Source: Candidatus Kuenenia stuttgartensis (GTDB taxonomy: Bacteria; Planctomycetota; Planctomycetia; Planctomycetales; Planctomycetaceae). Taken from it: a DNA stretch of 64,000 bases. Positions within the stretch are counted from its first letter, which is position 1. Every line of letters starts with the position of its first letter. The stretch covers positions 1 through 64,000 of the forward strand of contig CAMDPK010000018.1 of assembly GCA_945904015.1 (NCBI GenBank), given 5' to 3'. This document shows positions 50,871 through 58,802 of this stretch, in pieces. The translations under genes and the position numbers were made by a program. The notes below the pieces were generated by a model that did no database searches, was not told where the DNA came from, and was given only the letters and a program-made list of their open reading frames with translations.

Positions 50871-53800
50871 CTCACACTCCCCTTCCCCAACACCGTCGCA
50901 GCCGATCGTCATTCGCGAGAACATCGACAGCTTGTCGGCGTCACTGTCCGACCAGATCGAGATGCTCGCCGGTGAGTTGCGAACGCGCTGGAAGAGCGGC
51001 AAACGCATCGGCGTTGAACAACTCGGTTCCGCTTTCGAGCAACTCGCGAAGAACGAAGAGCAACTGCTCGACCTGATCTACCACGAGGTACTGATCCGCG
51101 AAGAGTTCGGCGAGAAGCCGAAGCTGGAGGATTTCACCGCGCGATTTCCGCAGCATGTCGATCGGCTGCAACGACTGTTCGCGGTTCACGGCGCGATCGA
51201 GGACGATGGCTGGGACGAAGAACTCGATTCGGCATTCGCGGATCAAGCGCGGACGATGACGGGCGAAGACGGGCAAGAGCGTCCGGCTCCGTCGTCCACC
51301 GATCTGGGGGACAGCGGCGAGCGGAAAAAGTCGCATTGGCCACGAAAGTCGCGTGACTCGCGGCCGGTCGAGCCGCCACCTGGTTACGAGTTGCTCGAAG
51401 AGATCGGCCGCGGCGGCATGGCGGTCGTGTTCCGTGCGAAGCAGCAAATCCTGAATCGGGTCGTCGCGCTGAAGATGCTGTTGGCCGGTGGTGTCGCCAG
51501 CAAAGAGGTGCTCGCCCGCGTCCAGCAGGAAGCTCGTGCGGTCGCGCAGTTGCAGCATCCAGGGATCGTGCAGATTCACGAAGTCGGCGAGCATCGCGGA
51601 CTGCCATTTCTCTCGCTGGAATACGTCGCCGGCGGCACGCTGCATGAGTGGCTCAACGGTCGCCCGCTCCCCCCGCTGGAAGCCGCGCGAATCATCGAGC
51701 AACTCGCACGCACGACGCAGTACGCGCACGAGCGAGGCGTCGTGCATCGCGATCTCAAGCCAGCGAACGTGCTGTTGACCGAACGGCCGGTGAGCATGCA
51801 ATCGAGCACGACGATCCCTGTCGGCGAGATCACGCCGCCGAGCATCGCCACGCTCGCCAGAGCGGGGGACAGCGATCCATCCAACCCACGCTCTGGCGAG
51901 CGTGGCTACGAACCGCAAACCAAGATCAGTGACTTTGGTCTCGCGCGCGTGCTTGGCAGCCGGAGTGATCTGACGGCGACCGGCCAAGTCATCGGCACGC
52001 CGAGCTACATGGCTCCCGAACAGGCCGCCGGGACCGTCGATGATGTCAGTCCGGCTCAGGATATTTATTCGCTCGGCGCGATCTTGTACGAACTGCTGAC
52101 CGGCCGGCCGCCATTCCGAGGTTCGTCGTTGTTCGACACGCTCGAACAAGTCCGCACGACTGAGGCAGTCCCGCCGAGACAACTGCAGCCGCGCGTGCCA
52201 CGCGACATCGAAACGATCTGCTTGAAATGTTTGGAGAAGCTCCCCGATCGCCGCTATCCGACCGCCGCCGCGCTGGCGGATGACCTGCGACGAGTGCAAG
52301 ACGGTGACACGATCACCGCTCGCCCAGCCGGGTCGTTTGAGCGTGGCTGGAAATGGGTCCGTCGCTATCCGGCCGTCTCGTCGCTGTCGTTGCTCACCGT
52401 GCTGCTGACTGTTGTCGGAGCGGTCGGCATCTTGCGAGAAGCGCAACGCGCGAATCAGAACGAAGCGTCCGCGATCATCGACAGCCAGCGAGCCGATCAT
52501 CAACGCCGATTTGCCGAGACTCAACAGATCAAAGCGGAAGAGCAGGCGAAGATCGCGCTCCAGGAGCGTTTGAACGCCGAGGAACAACGAACGCTGGCCG
52601 AGGAAGCTCAGAGGAATGCGGAGCAGCAACGGCAAGTCGCCGAAGCGGAACGAACGCGGGCCGTCCAAGCTCAGGCCCAAGCCGAAGCCAGTTTTGATCG
52701 GACCATGACCACCATTAAATCGCTGGCGGACCTCGGCACGTCGCTCCGCAGCCAACCGGGCCAGCAAGCCACCAGCAAACGACTGCTGGACGAAACGCTC
52801 CGGCTGTATGACGAGCTGGCTAAAGAGCAAGGGACGAATTCGACGTTGCGTCGGCGACGGATCTCGGCGTTGGTGAGTGCGGGTGAGATTCGCAAGAGCC
52901 TGCGTGAGTACGACGAGTCCGAGAAGCTGCTGAAACAATCCGCCGAATTGGTGGAGTCGGAGATTCAATTGAGTCCCAGCGACCCCGATCTGAATTACCG
53001 AGCGACCACCGTCTACTGGAATCTGGCTATCCTCTACAAAGACAGCGACCGACCAAACGAATCCTTGGAGTCGCTGCGGCGGTACGCGGTTGCCATCGAT
53101 GCCGTGCTGGAAAAGTACCCCGGCAATTCCGGGATATTGACCAGCAAGGCGAATGCTCTCACCAATGAGTGCATCATCCTGATCCACTTGGGGCGACCGC
53201 TCGACGCGCTGGTTCGCTATGACGAGGCGATCACCATTCTTCGCGACGTCCTGAAGAGGTTGCCTGACCACCTGGGTGCGCAAAACGAACTGGCGCTGGT
53301 ACTGCACGACTATTCGACGCTGCTGCGCCGACTGGGGCGCGTCGAACCGGCCGAAGCCGCGTTTCGCGAAGCGTTCGCACTTCGCAAGGCACTCTTTCAA
53401 AAGTTTCCGAAAGATGTCTTCCATCGTTCGTTCTTGGCCCGGCTCCACACCAGCCAAGGGGAAATCGAACGGGCGGCCAAGCACTATGACGAAGCCATTG
53501 CTCAGCATCAGCAAGCGGTGACACTCACGCAGTCGCTGGCGGACGACTTCCCGGACATCTACGAGTACCAGCGAATTACCATCGGAGCCATGATCGAACA
53601 ATTGAACGTCTGCCTGGCCGCGAACAACACGGAGATTGGCAAACCTTTGCAGCAACGCCTGGCGGCACGTCTGCAGATCGCGTTTCAGAAATTTCCAAAA
53701 GACCAGTACGTCGTCGACAAGGTCGCGGACTGGCTCGATCACTGTGCCGCTCAACTCTGGGAGGATGGCCAGAAGGCTCAAGCCACATCGCTGGCCAAAT

Positions 53801-54372
53801 CGGCGCTGCAAGCCGCCGTCGCCGCGTTGACGCTCACCACAGCGCTGAAACCGGACGAGGAGGCACGTCTCCTGAACGGCGCCGCCTGGAAGTTGACCGT
53901 CATTGCCGACCCGTCGCTTCGCGATCACAAGAAGTCCGTCAGCCTGGCTCGGCGAGCGGTCGAGCTTGTTCCCGAGCACCCGTACTACGCTCACACGCTG
54001 GGGACCGCGCTGTACTATGCGGGTGAATTCGCGGCGGCTCGCGAACACTTGCTGAGGGCGATTCAACTGGAACAGGCGACCGAAAAACGTGGCACGCTCG
54101 ATCAACTGGCGTTGGCCTTCAAGGCCCTGCCGAAAGATGCGGCTGCCGCTCGCAAAGAATTGGACGTCGCGTTCGGTCTGAAGAAGAGACCGCCCGAAGT
54201 GATGTCGATCTATTACTCGATGCTGGCCATGACGCTGTGGCAACTCGACGAGAAAGAGGCCGCTCGCAGCGTGCTTCGCTTGGTCGTTGATCCGCCCAAT
54301 GACTTCTCCAAAGACGGCCCGGAACTGCGACGAATGATTGCCGAAGCTCGAGCGCTGGTCGGTGCGGAGTAG
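50863..54372 (+). CDS. Transmembrane serine/threonine protein kinase with TPR-like sensor domain
   Basis: 1169 residues from the ATG at 50863, overlapping the sigma factor by 8 bases. An N-terminal helical segment of about 170 residues precedes the kinase domain: glycine loop LLEEIGRGGMAVVFRAKQ, ATP lysine VVALKML, catalytic HRDLKPANVLL near residue 295, DFGLAR near 356, APE as SYMAPEQAAG. The catalytic-loop-to-DFG spacing is about 40 residues longer than usual and about 20 of these come from palindrome K. A single membrane helix lies near residues 505-525, followed by a Glu/Gln/Arg-rich coiled coil and many TPR-like repeats to the end. The extracytoplasmic TPR part is the probable sensor; the sigma factor is the probable target. 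Confidence 0.9.
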   Translation: MSDSHSPSPTPSQPIVIRENIDSLSASLSDQIEMLAGELRTRWKSGKRIGVEQLGSAFEQLAKNEEQLLDLIYHEVLIREEFGEKPKLEDFTARFPQHVDRLQRLFAVHGAIEDDGWDEELDSAFADQARTMTGEDGQERPAPSSTDLGDSGERKKSHWPRKSRDSRPVEPPPGYELLEEIGRGGMAVVFRAKQQILNRVVALKMLLAGGVASKEVLARVQQEARAVAQLQHPGIVQIHEVGEHRGLPFLSLEYVAGGTLHEWLNGRPLPPLEAARIIEQLARTTQYAHERGVVHRDLKPANVLLTERPVSMQSSTTIPVGEITPPSIATLARAGDSDPSNPRSGERGYEPQTKISDFGLARVLGSRSDLTATGQVIGTPSYMAPEQAAGTVDDVSPAQDIYSLGAILYELLTGRPPFRGSSLFDTLEQVRTTEAVPPRQLQPRVPRDIETICLKCLEKLPDRRYPTAAALADDLRRVQDGDTITARPAGSFERGWKWVRRYPAVSSLSLLTVLLTVVGAVGILREAQRANQNEASAIIDSQRADHQRRFAETQQIKAEEQAKIALQERLNAEEQRTLAEEAQRNAEQQRQVAEAERTRAVQAQAQAEASFDRTMTTIKSLADLGTSLRSQPGQQATSKRLLDETLRLYDELAKEQGTNSTLRRRRISALVSAGEIRKSLREYDESEKLLKQSAELVESEIQLSPSDPDLNYRATTVYWNLAILYKDSDRPNESLESLRRYAVAIDAVLEKYPGNSGILTSKANALTNECIILIHLGRPLDALVRYDEAITILRDVLKRLPDHLGAQNELALVLHDYSTLLRRLGRVEPAEAAFREAFALRKALFQKFPKDVFHRSFLARLHTSQGEIERAAKHYDEAIAQHQQAVTLTQSLADDFPDIYEYQRITIGAMIEQLNVCLAANNTEIGKPLQQRLAARLQIAFQKFPKDQYVVDKVADWLDHCAAQLWEDGQKAQATSLAKSALQAAVAALTLTTALKPDEEARLLNGAAWKLTVIADPSLRDHKKSVSLARRAVELVPEHPYYAHTLGTALYYAGEFAAAREHLLRAIQLEQATEKRGTLDQLALAFKALPKDAAAARKELDVAFGLKKRPPEVMSIYYSMLAMTLWQLDEKEAARSVLRLVVDPPNDFSKDGPELRRMIAEARALVGAE
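51847..51909. repeat. Perfect 18-bp palindrome, family K, in frame in the kinase domain
   Basis: GCCACGCTCGCCAGAGCG (51847-51864) is a perfect inverted copy of 51889-51906, followed by CTAC overlap at 51906-51909. Translated as ATLARAGDSDPSNPRSGERG, between the HRD catalytic loop and the DFG motif. Confidence 0.9.
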
Positions 54373-54448
54373 GCTCTGACCCGCCATCGTACATCAGCCA
54401 TTCAGGCTGACTCGATCAACCACCGACCCGATGTTGCCAATCCGTTGC

Positions 54449-54805
54449 CTAATTCATCGACAGTTCCAGCAACGTCCCGTCCGCGTCCTCCGGATTCGGA
54501 TCGAGCCAGTCGAAGGCTTCGTCTTGCGACGCGAAGACCTGCAACCGGTCTTGCAAATGTCCCGGCATCGTGTCGGCGAACTGATCCGCGTCCTGTGCAA
54601 CGATCGCGAACCGGCCGGGCAATTCACGGATGCTGAGGCACGCAAACGTCAGCCGTTCCATCCGACGAATCATCGGAGCATCGCAGATCAGCACGACGTT
54701 GCGGCCGCGTGACAGAGCTTCGCGGATGCGTCGATGCATCTTCTGAGCTTGCTCGATTTCGACTTTCGTGAAGTGAATGACGGCGAGATTTCGTGGAGCG
54801 TTCAT
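54449..54805 (-). CDS. STAS-like small cytoplasmic protein
   Basis: 118 residues from the ATG at 54805 (AAGGGATC upstream). Sequence order resembles a STAS/SpoIIAA-type alpha/beta domain: KMHRRIREALSRGRNVVLIC, RRMERLTFACLSIRELPGRF, AIVAQDADQFADTMPGHLQD and VFASQDEAFDWLDP, the last matching the FxxxEEAL end of STAS domains. The phosphorylatable serine cannot be placed with confidence. STAS proteins act in partner-switch regulation of sigma factors or transporters, and a sigma/kinase pair lies next door on the opposite strand. The family call is by eye only. Confidence 0.55.
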   Translation of the reverse strand: MNAPRNLAVIHFTKVEIEQAQKMHRRIREALSRGRNVVLICDAPMIRRMERLTFACLSIRELPGRFAIVAQDADQFADTMPGHLQDRLQVFASQDEAFDWLDPNPEDADGTLLELSMN

Positions 54806-55236
54806 GGCATGATCCCTTTTGAGGCTGATGGTTGGTTGGGTCGGTCGTTTTCGCCAGCCAGGTCGAATCGACCTGCGAGCCACTTGTTGGTGTCTCGCGT
54901 CGTTGTGTCTCACACCTCTATCAACGCAGCCCCTCCGCGAGTCGCACAAAGAATTTGAATTTTCGATCAAGCGACGAAGCCGCAGCCAATTTGGTGAGCT
55001 GGGCGGCGTCAGCCCCCGGACAGTTCGGATCACATTCGTCCGGGGGCTGACGCCGCCCGGCTCACCGAAGCACACGCGAAAAACAGACGTCGTTCGAGCA
55101 AAGACTCGATTCCGCCGCCAGAAACTCACCACATCGGCCGCCAGAAATCCGACTTGTGTCACCGGTGCAACGAGCTAACCTCACTCCCCTGCCCTTTCCC
55201 GCCCAGCAAATTCAGAGACCAATCAGGAGCCTGACT
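54806..55236. other. Divergent spacer without a gene, holding one palindrome
   Basis: 431 bases between the STAS-like gene and the DUF1501 gene. Apart from element L (54993-55066), nothing is recognised. It must hold the promoters of both flanking genes. Confidence 0.5.
54993..55066. repeat. 28-bp palindrome, family L
   Basis: The left arm 54993-55020 (GGTGAGCTGGGCGGCGTCAG...) pairs with 55039-55066 with one mismatch in 28. There is no T-run. Confidence 0.92.
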
Positions 55237-56721
55237 GTGCCCACGACTCGCGATCCCTTCCCCTGCCGTCGGACTCGCCGCAGCGTTCTGGCCGATTGCG
55301 GCCTCGGCTTCACCGGCCTGGCGATGGGAGCCATGCTGCACCGCGATGGTGTCGTTCGCGCGAACGACGCTTCTGCGAAAGAAGTCATCGACGGTCGGCC
55401 GCACCGTCAGCCGAAAGCCAAGAGCGTCATTTGGCTCTTCATGGGCGGAGGGGTGAGTCACGTCGAGTCGTTCGACCCAAAACCAGCACTCAATAAATAC
55501 GCGGGACTGACGATCGAAGAGTCACCGGCCGCCGATGCGGTGCTGAAGTCCCCCTTCTACCGGAAGAACGTGCGCGACTTCGCGGGCGGGCCACGCAAGT
55601 TGATGGCCAAGATTTATCCGATGCAGATCGGCTATCGGCCGCACGGCGAGAGCGGCATCGAGATCAGCGACTGGTGGCCGCACGTCGGTTCGATGATCGA
55701 CGACATCGCCGTCGTCCGCTCGTGCTGGTGTACCGACAACGATCACGCCGCGCAGTACGAGATGCACACCGGGCATCACATCTTCGACGGCTATCATCCC
55801 AGCGTCGGCTCGTGGGCGCATTACGGCTTGGGTTCGCTCAACGACGAACTGCCGAGCTTTGTCGCGATCGGCGATCCTCCCGGAGTCTGCTGCGGCGGCA
55901 AGGGTGCTCAGAACGGGGCGTATCTCGGCCCGGAGCACAACGCCGTGCATCTGAAGTTCGACGCGAACCTCCCCCTGCCCTACGCCTCGCCAGGCCCGGA
56001 AGTCTTTCAAGAAGAGCAAGCCGCCGAGTTCGAGTTGCTCCGCGAGCTCAACGGCTTGTCCGCCGCGAAACATCCCGAAGACACGGCCGTGCGAGCGCGG
56101 ATGAAATCGTATGAACTCGCCTTCCGCATGCAGACGTCGATCCCCGAAGTCTTCAAGCTGTCTGGCGAGACCGCGTCAACAAGTGACCTCTACGGTTTGA
56201 ACAACCCGGTCTCGAAACCGTTCGGGGAAACCTGTCTGCTCGCGCGGCGGTTGGTCGAACGCGGCGTCCGCTTCGTGCAGCTTTATCACGGCGGCGGAGG
56301 TGGCGGCTCGTGGGACGCGCACGCCAACTTGAAGGACAACCACGGCAAGCTCAGCCCGATGGTCGATCAACCGATCGGCGGCCTGCTGCGCGACCTCAAG
56401 CAGCGCGGCCTGCTCGACGAAACCATCGTCGTCTGGGCCACCGAATTCGGCCGCACTCCCGGCGAAGAAGGCGCAAAAGGCCGCGACCATCACCCCTACG
56501 GCTTCTCCTGTTGGCTCGCCGGCGGCGGCCTGAAAGGGGGCCTCGCTCACGGAGCTACCGACGAAATCGGCTTCCACGCCGCCGAACACCGCCACTACGT
56601 CACCGACATCCACGCCACCGTGCTCACCCAACTCGGCCTCAACCCACACACGCTCGAAGTGCCCGGCCATAAGCGGCTGGAGATCGAGTTTGGGAAACCA
56701 ATTGGCGAAATCATCGCGTAG
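55237..56721 (+). CDS. DUF1501 family exported protein
   Basis: 494 residues from the GTG at 55237, which has AGGAG seven bases upstream; upstream in-frame codons lack a signal. The Tat-like leader is RRTRRSVLADCGLGFTGLAM. Family motifs are VIWLFMGGGVSHVESFDPKP, VVRSCWCTDNDHAAQYEMHT, FVQLYHGGGGGGSWDAHANL and VWATEFGRTPGEEGAKGRDH. It ends [20 protein letters not shown]...EIIA, a tail that is duplicated at 57475-57625. The TAG stop is the TAG of the GTAG that begins repeat O; in the duplicated tail the same position is TGA. No PSCyt partner is adjacent. Confidence 0.9.
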   Translation: MPTTRDPFPCRRTRRSVLADCGLGFTGLAMGAMLHRDGVVRANDASAKEVIDGRPHRQPKAKSVIWLFMGGGVSHVESFDPKPALNKYAGLTIEESPAADAVLKSPFYRKNVRDFAGGPRKLMAKIYPMQIGYRPHGESGIEISDWWPHVGSMIDDIAVVRSCWCTDNDHAAQYEMHTGHHIFDGYHPSVGSWAHYGLGSLNDELPSFVAIGDPPGVCCGGKGAQNGAYLGPEHNAVHLKFDANLPLPYASPGPEVFQEEQAAEFELLRELNGLSAAKHPEDTAVRARMKSYELAFRMQTSIPEVFKLSGETASTSDLYGLNNPVSKPFGETCLLARRLVERGVRFVQLYHGGGGGGSWDAHANLKDNHGKLSPMVDQPIGGLLRDLKQRGLLDETIVVWATEFGRTPGEEGAKGRDHHPYGFSCWLAGGGLKGGLAHGATDEIGFHAAEHRHYVTDIHATVLTQLGLNPHTLEVPGHKRLEIEFGKPIGEIIA

Positions 56722-56828
56722 TATGTCGCCGTCATCGCTCCGCGTGACGAGTCGATCGTCGTTTGATATCAACCGACAAAAGACTGTCGAATGACGTTCG
56801 GCTCATCACGCGGAGCGATGATGGCTAC
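56718..56828. repeat. GTAG...CTAC palindromic element at a stop codon, family O
   Basis: Starts GTAGTATGTCGCCGTCATCG at 56718 and ends ...CGATGATGGCTAC at 56828. The outer arms of about 33 bases pair imperfectly (shared CATCGCTCCGCGTGA). Its GTAG carries the DUF1501 stop codon. Confidence 0.8.
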
Positions 56829-56860
56829 ATAAAATCAGCTCGCAACAACGGAGACCAATC

Positions 56861-57112
56861 ATGGCTGAAGTCTTGGAAATTGAAGAGATCGCCCGTCAAG
56901 CGAAAGAGTTCTACGAATCGGAACTTCGGCAGACATTAGAGGCCGACCATCGAGACGAATTTGTCGCCATCGAGCCAATTTCGCGGACGTACTACCTGGG
57001 GCTGACCATGGTCGATGCGAGTCGGCAAGCGAGAGCGATGCAACCCGGCCGCCGCAGCTACCTCATGCGGGTCGGCCACAAGTCCGCAATGCAGATTGGC
57101 TGGTTCGAATGA
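56861..57112 (+). CDS. Small hypothetical protein paired with an aspartic protease-like protein
   Basis: 83 residues from the ATG at 56861 (GGAG seven bases upstream). Acidic helical start (MAEVLEIEEIARQAKEFYES), then VAIEPISRTYYLGLTMVDAS and a basic end ([20 protein letters not shown]). I do not recognise the family. Its stop overlaps the start of the retropepsin-like gene (ATGATGA), so the two are probably a translational pair, perhaps a substrate or partner of the protease. Confidence 0.72.
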   Translation: MAEVLEIEEIARQAKEFYESELRQTLEADHRDEFVAIEPISRTYYLGLTMVDASRQARAMQPGRRSYLMRVGHKSAMQIGWFE

Positions 57113-57474
57113 TGAACGGTGTCGTCGATTCACACGGCCGTGCGTTGTTGCCGATTGACGTTCGCAATGCGCCCGACGGTTCTGCAACTCGGATCAACGT
57201 CTGGGTAGATACTGGCTTTACGGGCGACTTGGTTCTGCCCAGAGATCAAATTCATCACCTTGGGCTCCGTGAATCTGCCGTCATCCAAACGACTCTGGCC
57301 GATGGCCGTGAAGCCGAAATCGAAAGTTTCATCGCCTGGCTCGATTGGTTCGGCGAACTTCAAGAAGTCGAAGTCTGCGCCAGTTCCGGCCAGAACATCT
57401 TGTTGGGAGTCCGGCTGATGCTGGGGCGACGATTGGTGGTGGATTATGACGCGATGAACTTGACGTTAGAGTGA
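57109..57474 (+). CDS. Clan AA retropepsin-like aspartic protease
   Basis: 121 residues from the ATG at 57109 (or 57112), inside the previous gene's stop. The catalytic motif is [14 protein letters not shown] (Asp34-Thr-Gly), followed by the flap-like [18 protein letters not shown] and the second hydrophobic-glycine motif [18 protein letters not shown]. Single-domain members of this clan act as dimers. Bacterial relatives occur as solitary genes with small upstream partners and have no agreed function. The gene ends exactly where homology to the DUF1501 3' end begins. Confidence 0.82.
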   Translation: MMNGVVDSHGRALLPIDVRNAPDGSATRINVWVDTGFTGDLVLPRDQIHHLGLRESAVIQTTLADGREAEIESFIAWLDWFGELQEVEVCASSGQNILLGVRLMLGRRLVVDYDAMNLTLE

Positions 57475-57625
57475 CTTCCATGCCGCCGACCACCGCCACG
57501 ACGTCACCGACATCCACACCACCGTGCTGACTCAACTCGGCCTCAACCCACACTCGCTCCAAGTGCCGGGCCACAAGCGGTTGGAGATTGAGTTCGGTAA
57601 TCTGATTCGCGAGATCATCGCGTGA
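57475..57625 (+). pseudogene. Duplicated 3' fragment of a DUF1501 gene
   Basis: The translation [20 protein letters not shown]...[16 protein letters not shown], ending in TGA, aligns with the last 49 residues of the DUF1501 protein at 55237-56721 (FHAAEHRHYVTDIHATVLTQ...EIIA). The DNA is clearly similar but diverged. It has no start codon or signal of its own. It lies directly behind the protease stop codon, so the protease pair sits between two copies of the same gene end. Confidence 0.88.
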
Positions 57626-57635
57626 AGGTGTTACT

Positions 57636-57950
57636 GTGCTTTCATCATGGCAACTTCTGGTCGGTCTCTTTGTCGTTTGGATGCTGTGGGCAGTCGCAGC
57701 AATGATGGAACGTGCCGCTGAAGATGTCCGAAAGGGTATTCCAAGAGAGCAAAGAGGCCATGTAAGCGTTGTTCCGGTGATCCCGCTCTTTCCATTATTC
57801 TTTTGGGGCTTCGCGTCCTTGCTTGATCTTTTCGTTAAGCATTTAGGAACCGTACTCGTCGTTGGTGGACATGGTGTGCTCTCCGTTTGTTTGATTGTTT
57901 CGATTTGCCGTGACTGGAACCGCCTCCGATCAATCGACGACCAACCATGA
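57636..57950 (+). CDS. Small hypothetical membrane protein
   Basis: 104 residues from the GTG at 57636 (GAAGG upstream). Three hydrophobic segments: LLVGLFVVWMLWAVAAMM, VVPVIPLFPLFFWGFASLLD and VLVVGGHGVLSVCLIVSICR, with a charged end (DWNRLRSIDDQP). It is somewhat AT-richer than nearby genes. I do not recognise the family. It begins 10 bases after the DUF1501 fragment. Confidence 0.6.
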   Translation: MLSSWQLLVGLFVVWMLWAVAAMMERAAEDVRKGIPREQRGHVSVVPVIPLFPLFFWGFASLLDLFVKHLGTVLVVGGHGVLSVCLIVSICRDWNRLRSIDDQP

Positions 57951-58241
57951 ACGCGATGTATCGGATGGCCGCCCTCGGCCGTCCTGCGATTCGCGTTTCT
58001 TCGTTCCCGAACACGGAGGACAGGAGCCGGCCCTCCGTGAAGAGTTCGGCGACTCGGCATTCAAATCCCGGCAGGACATCCTCGCCGGAGAGTCGCGCGT
58101 CTTCGCAGAGCAGTCGGCCGTTGTCTGGCCATCCATTCAGAAATGTGATTGGCTTGGGCGGGAACTCGCCGACTATTATGGAACGAGTTCAGGCCAGCTT
58201 CCCGCAGTGGGCAGGCCAACCACGACAGAAACGGTGTGAGC
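57951..58241. other. Unassigned stretch before the toxin-antitoxin pair
   Basis: About 290 bases in which all three plus-strand frames are partly open but none has convincing composition or a ribosome-binding site. It may be decayed coding sequence. Nothing else is recognised. Confidence 0.4.
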
Positions 58242-58469
58242 ATGGTGACGATTGAATTGGATCCCGCGCGTGAGCGGCACCTCGACGAGTTGGCTCGGAG
58301 TCAAGGCGAGGATGCGGCGTTGTTGGCCCAGCGGATTCTGTCGGACTACCTCGATTTCTTCGCGCTGCCTGAGACGGAAGATGACGACGCCTGGGCGGAA
58401 GCCTCGGTGAAGATGGCCGCAACGGCGTTTGATGCGGAAGATTGGAACGCCGAGGATCAGAAACCATGA
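58242..58469 (+). CDS. Putative antitoxin of a PemK/MazF-type module
   Basis: 75 residues from the ATG at 58242. The N-terminus MVTIELDPARERHLDELARS followed by AALLAQRILSDYLDFFALPE fits a ribbon-helix-helix DNA-binding domain: a short strand and two helices. The acidic C-terminus (PETEDDDAWAEASVKMAATA) would wrap the toxin. Its stop overlaps the toxin's start codon. Antitoxins of this type neutralise the toxin and repress their own promoter. The assignment rests mostly on the adjacent toxin gene. Confidence 0.72.
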   Translation: MVTIELDPARERHLDELARSQGEDAALLAQRILSDYLDFFALPETEDDDAWAEASVKMAATAFDAEDWNAEDQKP

Positions 58470-58780
58470 CGCGCGGCGAAGTCTGGTGGGCGGATTTGGA
58501 GCAGCCAATTGGCACACGCCCGGTGTTGATCATCACTCGTTCGGCGGCTGTTACCGCACGGAATCAACTCGTCGTCGCTCAAATCACTCGGACAGCACGA
58601 GGCATCGCGAGCGAAGTCCCGCTCACTCCCGCCGACGGGATGCCAAAGAGCTGCGTCATCAACTGCGACGTGCTCATCACCGTTCCGAAAAATCTCTTCC
58701 GCAGTCGCATCACCACGCTCTCTTCGACGAAACTGGTTGATGTCGAGCAAGCTCTCAAATTTGCTCTTGAACTCCAATAA
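58466..58780 (+). CDS. PemK/MazF-family endoribonuclease toxin
   Basis: 104 residues from the ATG at 58466 (ATGA overlap with the antitoxin stop). Family motifs: RGEVWWADLEQPIGTRPVLI at the N-terminus, the RNase loop VVAQITRTARGIASEVPL, and GMPKSCVINCDVLITVPKNL followed by the C-terminal helix KLVDVEQALKFALEL. MazF-type toxins cleave mRNA at short sequence motifs when the antitoxin is degraded. The catalytic Arg and Thr/Ser positions (T-R-P early and T-R-T) are present, so the toxin looks intact. Confidence 0.88.
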   Translation: MTRGEVWWADLEQPIGTRPVLIITRSAAVTARNQLVVAQITRTARGIASEVPLTPADGMPKSCVINCDVLITVPKNLFRSRITTLSSTKLVDVEQALKFALELQ

Positions 58781-58802
58781 CGCGAACGAAGTGAGATCAT
58801 TG

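Noticed and set aside
50941-54387. A 1148-codon open frame on the minus strand
   Set aside because: Antisense of the kinase gene; composition is that of a shadow frame and no domain is recognisable.
7737-55066. Reading the intergenic palindromes as rho-independent terminators
   Set aside because: They lack T-runs on either strand, and copies of the same families occur inside genes. Only 9149, 12032 and 63609 have proper T-tracts.
56861-57474. The protease pair as a classical toxin-antitoxin module
   Set aside because: A DTG retropepsin-like protein is not a known toxin type, and the 83-residue partner has no DNA-binding signature.
57951-58241. Open frames before the toxin-antitoxin pair (for example from 57947 or 57895)
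   Set aside because: Ser/Arg/Pro-rich composition, no ribosome-binding site and competing frames; kept only as unassigned sequence.
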